Shown: positions 42,854 to 51,039 of the stretch, piece by piece | Position numbering within the stretch: the first letter of the stretch is position 1 | Layout: each line of letters opens with the position of its first letter | Source: Arthrobacter sp. SLBN-100 | GTDB lineage: Bacteria > Actinomycetota > Actinomycetes > Actinomycetales > Micrococcaceae | DNA length: 64,000 bases | Reading direction: 5' to 3' | Assembly (NCBI RefSeq): GCF_006715305.1 | Contig: NZ_VFMY01000001.1 | Coordinates: 4,030,001 to 4,094,000, forward strand | Made by a program: the position numbers and the translations under genes | Notes under the pieces: generated by a model | What the model was told of the DNA's origin: nothing | Seen by the model: the letters and a program-made list of their open reading frames with translations, nothing else | The model's database searches: none

Positions 42854-43840
42854 ATGCTTGTCCGTAAGAACGTCCGTTCCCTGTCCACCTCGGAACGGCA
42901 GGCCTTCGTCAATGCGCTGCTCGAGTAAAGGCCAGAGATGAATATGACAAGTTCGTGCACTGGCACCACCATGTCATGCAACCGGCGGTCCTGCCGTTGG
43001 AACCGCCTGACGCCAACTACCGCAACGGTGCACACGGTGGCCCCGCCTTTCTGCCGTGGCATCGGGAATTCCTGTACCAGCTTGAAACAGCGCTGCGCGC
43101 CATCGATTCCTCGGTGTCTGTTCCTTTCTGGGACTGGACGGAAGACAGCACCGACCCCGCCGCGTCCCCGGTCTGGAATGAGGACTTCATCGGCGGCAAC
43201 GGGCTGGAGGACGATGAATGGCGCGTGGCGACGGGGCCCTTTGCCTTTGTCAACGGCCATTGGCCGGTCCCGGACTACATGGAGGAAGGCCTCCCCGGCC
43301 CGGGCCTGAAACGAAGCTTCGGGCAGTTCATTGGCGCTGTGCCGACGCCAGCAGATCTGCAGCTGGCCCTGCGCGAAGCGTTCACGACACCCCGCCTTAC
43401 AACCCCAGCCCCTTCACCATCGGATTCCGGAACCGGCTGGAGAGCTTCATTACCCAGCGTGGCGACAGCAGGGTCTCCACCACGGGCTCCCAGCTGCACA
43501 ACCGGGTCCACGTCTGGGTAGGGGGAAACATGCTGCTGATGACCTCACCCGACGACCCGGTGTTCTTCCTGCACCATTGCTTTATCGACAAGGTCTGGGC
43601 CGACTGGCAGGAAATACAGAAGATCAACAATCCGGACGCCGCGCCGCACTACGCCCCGCTGCGGGACGGACCCACCGGCCACAACGCCGATGACGACATC
43701 CGCCCGGTGCCCACACCATCCGGCAGGTCCTGGACATCGCCGCGCTGGACTACACCTACGAACAGCCGCCCAGCAGCCGACCTCTGGCCGACATGACCAG
43801 GAGCGTCCATCCGGGCCGGAGCCCCTTCTGGGTGGATTGA
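42854..43840 (+). pseudogene. Tyrosinase (type 3 copper), three frameshifts
   Basis: ATG 42854 after AGGAGG. MLVRKNVRSLSTSERQAFVN is followed by a shift near 42925, KARDEYDKFVHWHHHVM and GGPAFLPWHREFLYQLE (CuA histidines). A second shift near 43385 leads to IGFRNRLESFITQRG, QLHNRVHVWVGGNMLLM and DDPVFFLHHCFIDKVWADWQ (CuB histidines), and a third near 43715 to the tail ending at TGA 43838. All six copper-ligand histidine regions are conserved, so the lesions are recent. No signal peptide. Tyrosinases oxidise phenols to quinones (melanin). Confidence 0.85.
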
Positions 43841-44034
43841 TCTGGACCCCGACCTTCCGGCGGTAACCTTCCCCTGCCCGACAATAACGCCGCAGTAACG
43901 GGCTGATTGGAGATTAACGACTGGGGGTTCTTTTGCCTCAGGAGGGAACGGAAGCCTCAGCAGAAGTTGACTGATCAAGAACCTCAACTCTTCATCGCAA
44001 TCACCGTGCATCTACAGAAAATGGAGGAAAACTG

Positions 44035-45000
44035 ATGGCCACTCTTGAACCTCAGACGCAACATGCAATTCGCGAGATCGTCAGGATCTTAGGTCAATTC
44101 ACCCAAGACCAGCAGTCAGAGAGCAACGGTCAAGTCGGCTCAGCCGCAGGCTGCCGCATCATGCCGCTGCCCCAGCGACTGTGGGGAAAGGGGGCCGAAG
44201 TCGCAGCCCGGATAAATCCCGTCAATGCCCCGTTGCAGGAACCTCAGGGCAGTTACCCATCGATCGACGAACCGATGCGGCTCACCCTGACAACGTCAAA
44301 GTACTGGGGACCGCGGCCAAAAAAGCTATCTGTAAGCTTCATGGAGACCACGCCAGCGGAATTGCGTGCGCGCATCATCAGCCATTTGAATGCCTGGTCG
44401 CAGTCGGCGGGCATCTCGTTCCACGGGACCTCAGGAACGGGCGATGTCCGTATCTCCCGGGGGCCCGGGGGCTACTACTCCTATCTCGGGACGGACATCA
44501 AGCTGATTCCAACCAACCGTCAGACAATGAACCTCCAAGGGTTCACCATGAACACATCAGAATCCGAGTACCGGCGCGTTATCCGTCACGAAGCGGGTCA
44601 CACGCTCGGGTTCCCCCATGAGCACATGCGCAAGGCACTGGTTGACCGGATCGATCCGGCCAAGGCCTACGCCTATTTCCTCAGGACCCAGGGCTGGGAC
44701 AAGACAACTGTTGATCAGCAGGTTCTAACCCCGCTTGGAGGCAACTCAATCATCGGTACCGAGCCGGACCAGGACTCCATCATGTGCTACCAGCTTCCCG
44801 GCGAGATCACTTACGACGGTCAGCCGATCCGCGGCGGGCTGGACATCAATGCGACAGACTATTTGTTCGCCGGCACGATTTATCCCAAAGTCCTGCATGC
44901 GTCAGCGGAGAGCATGGAAGACTCGTCAAGCGGCAGCATCGAGGGTGGCGCAAATGACTGGGATCCCGTGGAGGACGTGAAGGACATTTCATATGAGTAA
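44035..45000 (+). CDS. Astacin-like zinc metalloprotease (metzincin)
   Basis: 321 residues after a GGAGGAAAACTG site. The zinc site RHEAGHTLGFPHEH has His185, His189, His195 and catalytic Glu186, the HExxHxxGxxH metzincin motif with the extra HE typical of astacins (HExxHxxGFxHE). The Met-turn is SIMCYQL near residue 251. The N-terminal 100 residues form a propeptide-like region and the first part of the fold; the C-terminal tail is acidic (ASAESMEDSSSGSIEGG, DWDPVEDVKDISYE). No obvious signal peptide. Lies 194 bp after the tyrosinase and may process it or a matrix protein. Confidence 0.85.
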   Translation: MATLEPQTQHAIREIVRILGQFTQDQQSESNGQVGSAAGCRIMPLPQRLWGKGAEVAARINPVNAPLQEPQGSYPSIDEPMRLTLTTSKYWGPRPKKLSVSFMETTPAELRARIISHLNAWSQSAGISFHGTSGTGDVRISRGPGGYYSYLGTDIKLIPTNRQTMNLQGFTMNTSESEYRRVIRHEAGHTLGFPHEHMRKALVDRIDPAKAYAYFLRTQGWDKTTVDQQVLTPLGGNSIIGTEPDQDSIMCYQLPGEITYDGQPIRGGLDINATDYLFAGTIYPKVLHASAESMEDSSSGSIEGGANDWDPVEDVKDISYE

Positions 45001-45043
45001 GCCGTGATGGACGCCGGTACCTTTGCACGCGAGGGGTCCGCGA

Positions 45044-45349
45044 GTGAACCGGCTGATTGACATCCAGCCCGGCCTGCAGGATCTCCCCGCGGAGCTGGTG
45101 ATCGGCGTCGGCGACGTCCTCAAGTTCTCCGCCACGGGCGCTCACCTGAGGGCCGGAACATCCCTCGAACTTGTTGGGATACTGCAGGACTGTGTCGTGG
45201 GCACTGACGGGCGGGTTATCAGCCCGATGGGTGCGCCCGGTACGGTTCTGTGGCGTGCCGTTGCGTCCGGGCCGGCGGTGCTGGATGTCGTGACAGGCGA
45301 CCCCTGGCAAGGACCCGTCACGTGGAGCATAAACGTGCGGGTGGAGTAG
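45044..45349 (+). CDS. Small unknown protein following the protease
   Basis: 101 residues from GTG 45044 with GAGGGG 7 nt upstream. The sequence PAELVIGVGDVLKFSATGAH, LRAGTSLELVGILQ, GAPGTVLWRAVASGPAVLDV and TWSINVRVE looks like a single Ig/beta-sandwich (for example a protease-inhibitor-like chagasin-type fold), but similarity is weak. It lies 43 bp after the protease gene; a protease inhibitor or cofactor is one possible role. No export signal. Confidence 0.55.
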   Translation: MNRLIDIQPGLQDLPAELVIGVGDVLKFSATGAHLRAGTSLELVGILQDCVVGTDGRVISPMGAPGTVLWRAVASGPAVLDVVTGDPWQGPVTWSINVRVE

Positions 45350-45399
45350 GCGGCGGCCGCGACCGGAGGTGCGGGACCTCGGCTTCCGCGCTCGCGTGC

Positions 45400-45885
45400 C
45401 TTATTCCTCCGCGCGCCGGTGCCGGTGATGCAGCTCGTACCTGCCGAACACATGAGGAGGTTTCCCCGAGTGGCCGAATTTACCGCGGAGGACGTCCGCA
45501 AGCTCGTCCAGGGCGCGTGCAGCATGCGGCTGGCGAACTGGAGTTCCCGCCTTTCGCTCCGCTGCGCCTGGGATGCCAGCTGCTGGACGTAGTCCACCGT
45601 GGCCGGGAGGGAATCGCGCTGCTCCACTTCCCGGAAGTAATAAGTTTCGTGGAGCGCCACTAGGTCCATGCTGACCGTGGCAACGTTGCTGGCAAGTGAC
45701 TCCAGCAGCCCCGCCGCATGCCGGGGATCCATGGCGGCCAGGCCCTCGGGTCCCTTCGCCTCGCGGAACAGGTTCAGCTGGTGGGCAAGAGCCCGGCGGC
45801 GATTCAGGCCGGGGTAGGTCTGCAGGATCCAGGACACCGTGGCGGTGAGCAGCCCGAAGCCGGTGACGGCCTGCAGGGCGGCGAC
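45400..45885 (-). pseudogene. Potassium-channel C-terminal fragment (paralogue of 22503-23393)
   Basis: Encodes only the cytosolic tail: SWILQTYPGLNRRRALAHQL, GLAAMDPRHAAGLLESLASN, LVALHETYYFREVEQRDSLP and a frameshifted end near 45520. The pore with TVGFG is missing. DNA resembles 22510-22985 but is clearly diverged. At about 45885 it joins a GDPD fragment on the same strand. Confidence 0.8.
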
Positions 45886-45889
45886 CCGC

Positions 45890-46290
45890 CGGACAGGAAC
45901 TCTGGGTCACCGGCGGCGGCGGGCGCGGTCTCCTGGCACTTGGCTGCCTGGATGGTGTCGTCGTGCCAGACGATCACCTTGCCGTCCTCTGTCAGGTGGG
46001 TGTCCAGTTGCAGGGTGGTCACGTCCAGCGCCAGTGAGTTCGTGAACGCGGCCAGGGACTCCTCGGTCCATTCGCCGCGGCCGCCGCGGTGGCTCTGCAG
46101 GTCGAACGAGCCGTTGCGTTCGTTCATTTTGAGCTCGGAGGTGGCGGCTCCGGCAGTGTTCGACGACGGAGTGCCGGCCTCGTCACTGGGGGCGGCGACG
46201 GCGGGGCTCGCCATGGTGGCGATCAGGGCGGCGGCTGCCGCGGCGGTCAGGACGGCGGCGGCTACAGCAGAAGGGAAGAAATGCCCTAGT
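45890..46290 (-). pseudogene. Glycerophosphodiester phosphodiesterase N-terminal fragment
   Basis: Alanine-rich signal peptide (AAAAALIATMASPAVAA), then FDLQSHRGGRGEWTEESLAA, FTNSLALDVTTLQLDTHLTE and DGKVIVWHDDTI: the HRG, E-T/S and HD motifs of secreted GDPD enzymes that hydrolyse glycerophosphodiesters. The frame is truncated at about 45890 where the K+ channel tail begins. The 5' end lacks a clear start codon. The C-terminal two thirds of the enzyme are gone. Confidence 0.8.
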
Positions 46291-46343
46291 TTGGCTCCGG
46301 GCTTTCAGTGCTGTTGGGGTGTGAACCCGCCCGCCCTACACCA

Positions 46344-46376
46344 CTAAGGCTCCGTTCAACGGGAACGGAGCCTTAG
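46344..46376. terminator. Perfect 14-bp hairpin
   Basis: CTAAGGCTCCGTTC (46344-46357) pairs with GAACGGAGCCTTAG (46363-46376) around 5 nt. It lies 17 bp beyond the stop of the minus-strand oxidoreductase gene and before the GDPD fragment. No T tract. Confidence 0.7.
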
Positions 46377-46393
46377 TCAGCCAGCTGCCTGGA

Positions 46394-47323
46394 TCAGGAA
46401 TCCTGGTCTACGGCGACCACGATCTTGCCGCGGGTATGCCCTTCCATGTTGGACCGGAAGGCATCAGCGGCTTTGTCCAGCGGGAAGACCTCGGCAACTT
46501 CCACGCGGATTTTCCGGCTGTCCACCAGGGCGACGAGTTCCTGCAGGTTGGCTCCCACCGGATTCACCCACATCCAGTCGCCGCCGTGCTCTTCCACTTC
46601 ACTGTCGGCGATCGAGGCATGCCGGCCTCCTTCGGCCAGCACGGCCAGCGTCGCCTCGAGGTTTCCGCCCACGAAATCGGCAACGACGTCCACACCGTTA
46701 GGACGCAGCTCGCGAATGCGCTCTGCGAGCCCGTCTCCGTAGGCAACCGGCTCGGCTCCCAGGGAGCGGAGGAACTGATGATTCTTCTCCGAGGCAGTGG
46801 CAATGACACTCGCGCCCATGACCAAAGCGATCTGGATGCCAAGGGAGCCGACGCCTCCGGAACCCCCGTGGATCAGGACAGTTTCGCCGGACTTCAAGCC
46901 CAGCCGGTTGAGAACCTGGTAGGCGGTCAGGCCGGCAAGCGGCAGGCCTGCCGATTCGTTCCACCCGAGCGAGGCAGGCTTCCGGGCCAGGAGCCGCTCC
47001 GGCAGCGCGATGTACTCGGCAAAGCTTCCACCGTGGACGTAGTCCTTGCGGCCGTAGGCAATGACCTCGTCGCCGGACTGGAACTGCCGGGCGTCGATTC
47101 CCACCGACTCCACAACCCCTGCTACGTCCCAGCCGGGGATGGCGGGAAACTGCAGATCCATGACGGCATCCAGGTACCCTGCCATGATCTTCCAGTCCAC
47201 CGGGTTCACCGCCGCTGCCTTCACTTTGACCAGGACCATTCCCGGCCCGACTTTCGGCATTGGCTGATCGCCAAAGTCGAGGACATCAGGGTTTCCGTAT
47301 GAGCTGTAAGTGATTGCCTTCAT
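46394..47323 (-). CDS. NADP-dependent quinone oxidoreductase-like protein (MDR superfamily)
   Basis: 309 residues from ATG 47323; GTG 47332 is possible. MKAITYSSYGNPDVLDFGDQ and KAAAVNPVDWKIMAG are the catalytic-domain start. IPGWDVAGVVESVG and LIHGGSGGVGSLGIQIALVM give the zinc-free quinone-oxidoreductase signature with the Rossmann motif (GGSGGVG). The C-terminal VFPLDKAADAF...GHTRGKIVV is typical. There are no zinc-ligand cysteines, so it is a QOR/zeta-crystallin-like reductase of quinones or enones. Isolated gene, no neighbours that tell its substrate. Confidence 0.9.
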   Translation of the reverse strand: MKAITYSSYGNPDVLDFGDQPMPKVGPGMVLVKVKAAAVNPVDWKIMAGYLDAVMDLQFPAIPGWDVAGVVESVGIDARQFQSGDEVIAYGRKDYVHGGSFAEYIALPERLLARKPASLGWNESAGLPLAGLTAYQVLNRLGLKSGETVLIHGGSGGVGSLGIQIALVMGASVIATASEKNHQFLRSLGAEPVAYGDGLAERIRELRPNGVDVVADFVGGNLEATLAVLAEGGRHASIADSEVEEHGGDWMWVNPVGANLQELVALVDSRKIRVEVAEVFPLDKAADAFRSNMEGHTRGKIVVAVDQDS

Positions 47324-47395
47324 GCCTTCCACAATGGCACAGTCGTGCTTCGCTATTCCGAACCCCGGCGCAAAGTGCTCTATCGCAAGGCCAGG

Positions 47396-47713
47396 TTAGG
47401 CCAGGCAGCGAATGCAGCCGTGCTCCAACCCGGGCTGTCTTACGGAGCTTGGCAGGCCTGCAGGAACTCGCCTCGTCGCATCACCTCCTGCTGGTCGCTT
47501 CCCCCCGCTAACGCGTCCTGCTGCAGACTGGCAGGCTAAAACGCTGTCGGCCCACGCGTCGCCAGCCGCCTGATTATGCGTCCAAGTTCCAACGAAGAGG
47601 CCCGACGTCAGCAATGCCAGTAGGAACACCAGATAACGACCCGTCGTGGGGACAGGGTAGGCAAGGACGCTAACTCGACTCTTCGTCAGTTCATCTGGAC
47701 TGGCCGGGCTCAT
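47396..47713 (-). CDS. Small single-TM protein of unknown function
   Basis: 105 residues. One membrane helix (YLVFLLALLTSGLFVGTW, about 28-45) after a cytosolic PVPTTGR stretch. The outer part (HNQAAGDAWADSVLACQSAA) is soluble with one cysteine; the last 30 residues are low complexity and may be out of frame. It follows the next gene by 23 bp and may be its partner. Confidence 0.4.
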   Translation of the reverse strand: MSPASPDELTKSRVSVLAYPVPTTGRYLVFLLALLTSGLFVGTWTHNQAAGDAWADSVLACQSAAGRVSGGKRPAGGDATRRVPAGLPSSVRQPGLEHGCIRCLA

Positions 47714-47736
47714 AATGACCTCTACGGGTATCTGGG

Positions 47737-48078
47737 CTAAGAGAGGTCTCCGCGTGCATTAACTAACAATGCTCCGACGATGGTGTTCCCCACTAACGCG
47801 GTAGTCTCCTCAGGAAGTTTGAGGCGTCGACCTTCCCTAAGCGCTGCTTCATGGACCCTTTGCATTTCTTCGTCGCTGAGGCGGATGGCGGACTGTGGCG
47901 CTTCTGTCTCAGGCGGCTGGTCACCGGAAGCGAATATGCGGCGGAAATAGGAACCAAGGACTGATTTAGCCTCGTCTTTAAAGGTCTCGGCCATGAGGTC
48001 TGCCAAGAAGTGCACCACTTCTCCGCAGATTGCCAACGCCGCAGGAGCTAACAGAGCCAGCTCAAGGCCGAAGCCCAT
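47737..48078 (-). CDS. Small protein of unknown function
   Basis: 113 residues from ATG 48078. The hydrophobic start GLELALLAPAALAICGEVVH is followed by FLADLMAETFKDEAKSVLGS and a soluble helical C-terminus (IRLSDEEMQRVHEAALREGR). It begins 31 nt inside the end of the previous gene, so the two are coupled. Not recognised. Confidence 0.55.
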   Translation of the reverse strand: MGFGLELALLAPAALAICGEVVHFLADLMAETFKDEAKSVLGSYFRRIFASGDQPPETEAPQSAIRLSDEEMQRVHEAALREGRRLKLPEETTALVGNTIVGALLVNARGDLS

Positions 48079-48389
48079 CGAATCGTCTCGCTACGCGGGT
48101 TTAGTACGGCTCCTGGATCGGCAAAGAATTCATCGGCAACCTCGTCAAAGACCATTAGCTCGTCCGGCGAGGTGCTTTCAAGGGCCAACCGCGCAAGCTC
48201 CGTCGTGAACTCCCGCTGTGCACCGGAGTCCAGTCGCAGTTCCGGATTTTGCATCAGGAGTTCCCTCCGCAATTTCTGGGCGTCATTTAGGCCCAACTTC
48301 TCTTGGATCGATCGCTGCCCTTCATCAGCCTGCCGCCTCACAATTACTTGTGCGTTACTGCCTGTCCATCCGCGGGATACACGGAGCAC
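48048..48389 (-). CDS. Small soluble protein of unknown function
   Basis: Up to 113 residues from GTG 48389, which has no good ribosome site; a shorter form from MQNPELRLDSG is possible. The core (IQEKLGLNDAQKLRRELLMQ, AQREFTTELARLALESTSPD, and VFDEVADEFFADPGAVLNPR) is acidic and helical. Overlaps the downstream gene by 31 nt in another frame. Not recognised. Confidence 0.5.
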   Translation of the reverse strand: MLRVSRGWTGSNAQVIVRRQADEGQRSIQEKLGLNDAQKLRRELLMQNPELRLDSGAQREFTTELARLALESTSPDELMVFDEVADEFFADPGAVLNPRSETIRWASALSWLC

Positions 48390-48474
48390 CCCTACCCATA
48401 TGTATCCGCCGCATCGTGTCTTAAGGGGAAGCAGGATCGTCTGGCATGCCTATCTCCTCTGTGTCCGTTTGAGG

Positions 48475-48830
48475 AAGCTACCCCGCCACCGCCGCCGTCG
48501 CCGCCCACTTGGCGAGGCTGGGAAGCTTCCTGTTCTGCCGCGTGAGCAGGCACGGCAAGGACGACCGGTTCGATGAGCTCAAGCCTTCGTTCTTCCGTTT
48601 CCTGAACACGTGGACGCTGCAGGGGCTCTGGGTGGTCCTCACCGCGGCCGCCGCCTGGATTGCGGTTACGTCCACCACCCGGGTGGGGCTGGACTGGTGG
48701 GCGCTTTGCGGCTTTGTGGTGTGGGCTGCCGGCTTCGGCATCGAGATTGTGGCGGACAGCCAGAAGGGCCGTTTCAACGCGAACCCGGCGAACAAGGGGA
48801 AATTCATTTCTACTGGCCTGTGGGCAGGTA
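48475..48830 (+). pseudogene. DUF1295 / steroid-reductase-like membrane protein fragment
   Basis: LARLGSFLFCRVSRHGKDDR, ELKPSFFRFLNTWTLQGLWV, CGFVVWAAGFGIEIVADSQK and ANKGKFISTGLW are characteristic of DUF1295 proteins. The expected continuation (the S-RHPNYFGE motif) is missing after GLW at about 48827, and the N-terminal helices before LARLGS are incomplete. It is cut at both ends. Confidence 0.75.
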
Positions 48831-49406
48831 GCCGTCCCGGCGACGCAATGGCGGTTTCGGAGCGAAAAGGATTCCGGACTTGAGCCGCTTAGTCCACAGC
48901 AACTCGTGAAGCGAACGGAGTTTCGGACTGTCCCGATCCGCGTCGGGCCTGGTCTTCGCCGGCCTGTCGGTCTTGTAGTCAAACGAGATATCGAAGACCG
49001 GCAACGATTCGGCATCTCGGGACCGTTCATCGGCACGGTATCGTCCATCGGACCGTCCATGGCTTTCCCTCAAACTATCGTGCAGCTAGTGAAGCGATGC
49101 TATTTGCTCACGGCACTGAAGGATTGGTTCTTGAGGCAACCTGCGCGAATTCTTTGTCACACCCCGCCTACGACTTCCAAAAGCCGAATGCCGCCGTCGT
49201 AAAAAGTCCTAGTTGCCGCCGGTATGGCCGTCCTGTGGGAAGAACAAACTCCGTGGATACCGAATTGCGAAGGGCCTCGCGTCCTGACTGCTTCTGTACC
49301 GTCACTTGGCAATAACGCGGGAGTAACAGCTCCTCTCGTACAGTAGCCGCACTGTCCCCGGAGCGACGGGGTCCTCACGTGGAGAGTTGGCCGAAGGAGC
49401 CCCAAG
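48831..49406. other. Gap of unclear origin
   Basis: 576 bp with no recognised gene. A possible degenerate frame (TVPIRVGPGLRRPVGLVVKR, 48925-48985) is not assignable. It includes the promoter of the gene at 49407. Confidence 0.35.
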
Positions 49407-50726
49407 ATGCGAGCAGCGTTGGCGACCTATTTTGACCTGGGACAGTCGTATGGCATCAGTGACTCCGCCTTTCGGCCGGAGGTCGTAGCTCCGCCAGACA
49501 GCATCAGCGACGTAGGCGTCAACAGCCCGCTGGGATGGGGGACAATCTTGCCAGTGCTCCTTAAAGCGCCTGAGGTGATGCAGTTGTGGCGTGATGCCGC
49601 GCTTGAGCAAGTCCATCGACCCGAAATCGAAACAGGCTGGAGCCCGGATCTCGGATCGCGCGAGAACTTCGATGGGATCCTCGAATCGTACATACGAGAC
49701 CATGATGTTAATTCTTGCGATATCACCATTTTCGCAGTCGGGGTTGCTTATCTGTATCTGCAGCTTGGTCCGGGGGTTCCCATGGCGTACGTCGACGGGG
49801 TGCTAACGTGTTTCGAATATGCTGCCTACGCAAAACCGGTGTCTCAAGAGATAGCGAAGGTAGCGCGTGTACACGCCAGCGCCGCCCTTGCACGAGCGGA
49901 CAACCCCATAGAAAATCTGACCCGGCGCGCAGAGCCATCCGAGTCGAGGGATTCGGAGGGGTACGTCGAGCTCACACAGTTTACGGCGTTCACCGGGCTG
50001 TACCTGTGCGTGGATGAAGGGGACGAGCAACACATCTCTGCGCTCCTGGCGTCTCTGGGGGTTCGCGAGGAGGATCAGCTCCTGTTTGAGTTCCACGGGA
50101 CCCTGCATTACACGTGGGCGTCCTGTGTGCTCGAGCCAAGAAGTATGCACACGGGCGACCCGTCCACACGGTTGGAGCAATTGAGACGCATGCTTGTCGA
50201 CGTAAGGCAGGCGCATGTCTTCCTTGGAACGTGCGACGCTTACGGGAAGCTGGTCCTTGACGAGATCCGGGCCCAAGCGGACTGGTACGGGGGGGCTGTA
50301 GGTAATTCGGTGCGCGACCATAGGGAACTGAACAAGCTGCGAACGATGGCTCTTGCTGTTGTCAACCTCACGCAGTACGGCTTGGTCACTCAGACGGACG
50401 AGGACCAGAACTATTTCTCCCGGTTCGAGATGAACGCACAGATTGGGCGAAAGCACGAATTGATTTCAAACGCCACCGAGGTTTTGTATAGTGTGCAGTC
50501 GGCGAACGAGCAGGAGGAGTTGAGTAGACGGGAGAGACTGCTCAACTCCGTAGCTGTCGTTCTGGCCTCTCTGACACTCGTATCAGTCATGGTGGACAGC
50601 TACAACTTTGTGCGAGAACAGGAGACCCTCCTGCCGAGCCTGACCCTGCGGGTGGTTATTTTCGCAATTCTAATAGTACTAATTCTCTGCCTCCTCCTCG
50701 TGGGGCGTCGCCGCTGGCGCCAATAA
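49407..50726 (+). CDS. Unknown protein with C-terminal membrane hairpin (CorA-like layout)
   Basis: 439 residues. About 370 soluble residues (VLLKAPEVMQLWRDAALEQV, PMAYVDGVLTCFEYAAYAKP, YVELTQFTAFTGLYLCVDEG), then a helical stretch (QIGRKHELISNATEVLYSVQ, SANEQEELSRRERLLNSVAV) leading into two membrane helices (VVLASLTLVSVMVDSYNF, LTLRVVIFAILIVLILCLLL), and a basic end (GRRRWRQ). An alpha/beta N-domain, long helices and two C-terminal TMs is the CorA-type layout, but no GMN motif is present. Not recognised; isolated between remnants. The codon use looks less GC-biased than in the metabolic genes. Confidence 0.75.
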   Translation: MRAALATYFDLGQSYGISDSAFRPEVVAPPDSISDVGVNSPLGWGTILPVLLKAPEVMQLWRDAALEQVHRPEIETGWSPDLGSRENFDGILESYIRDHDVNSCDITIFAVGVAYLYLQLGPGVPMAYVDGVLTCFEYAAYAKPVSQEIAKVARVHASAALARADNPIENLTRRAEPSESRDSEGYVELTQFTAFTGLYLCVDEGDEQHISALLASLGVREEDQLLFEFHGTLHYTWASCVLEPRSMHTGDPSTRLEQLRRMLVDVRQAHVFLGTCDAYGKLVLDEIRAQADWYGGAVGNSVRDHRELNKLRTMALAVVNLTQYGLVTQTDEDQNYFSRFEMNAQIGRKHELISNATEVLYSVQSANEQEELSRRERLLNSVAVVLASLTLVSVMVDSYNFVREQETLLPSLTLRVVIFAILIVLILCLLLVGRRRWRQ

Positions 50727-51039
50727 GGTATGTGAGCGGCTGGGGTGAAGACGTTTCTAACTGGCACTAACTGCCTACCTTGGGCTGGTCCTCATGCAAG
50801 GGGGTTTTGTCCCTGGTTTGTCCGCGTTGGACACCGCTCCGCAGATACATGGACAAGATTGGCGGAAAGGAACACAAAGCGGGCAGCTGATCTTGACGAA
50901 GTCGAGGCTGTCGTCATCTTTGCCCATGTTCGCGATGCTAAGCAGGGTGACCGCGTCACGCAGCCGAGGCTGTCGGTGTCAGCTTCCACGGCTGGACATG
51001 ATGCCCGACCTGCTTGAGTCCCGTCCTGCCCGCGGTTAT
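50727..51039. other. Intergenic region, nothing recognised
   Basis: 313 bp between the lone unknown gene and the stop of the TPP enzyme. No hairpin or coding signal that I would support. Confidence 0.4.
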
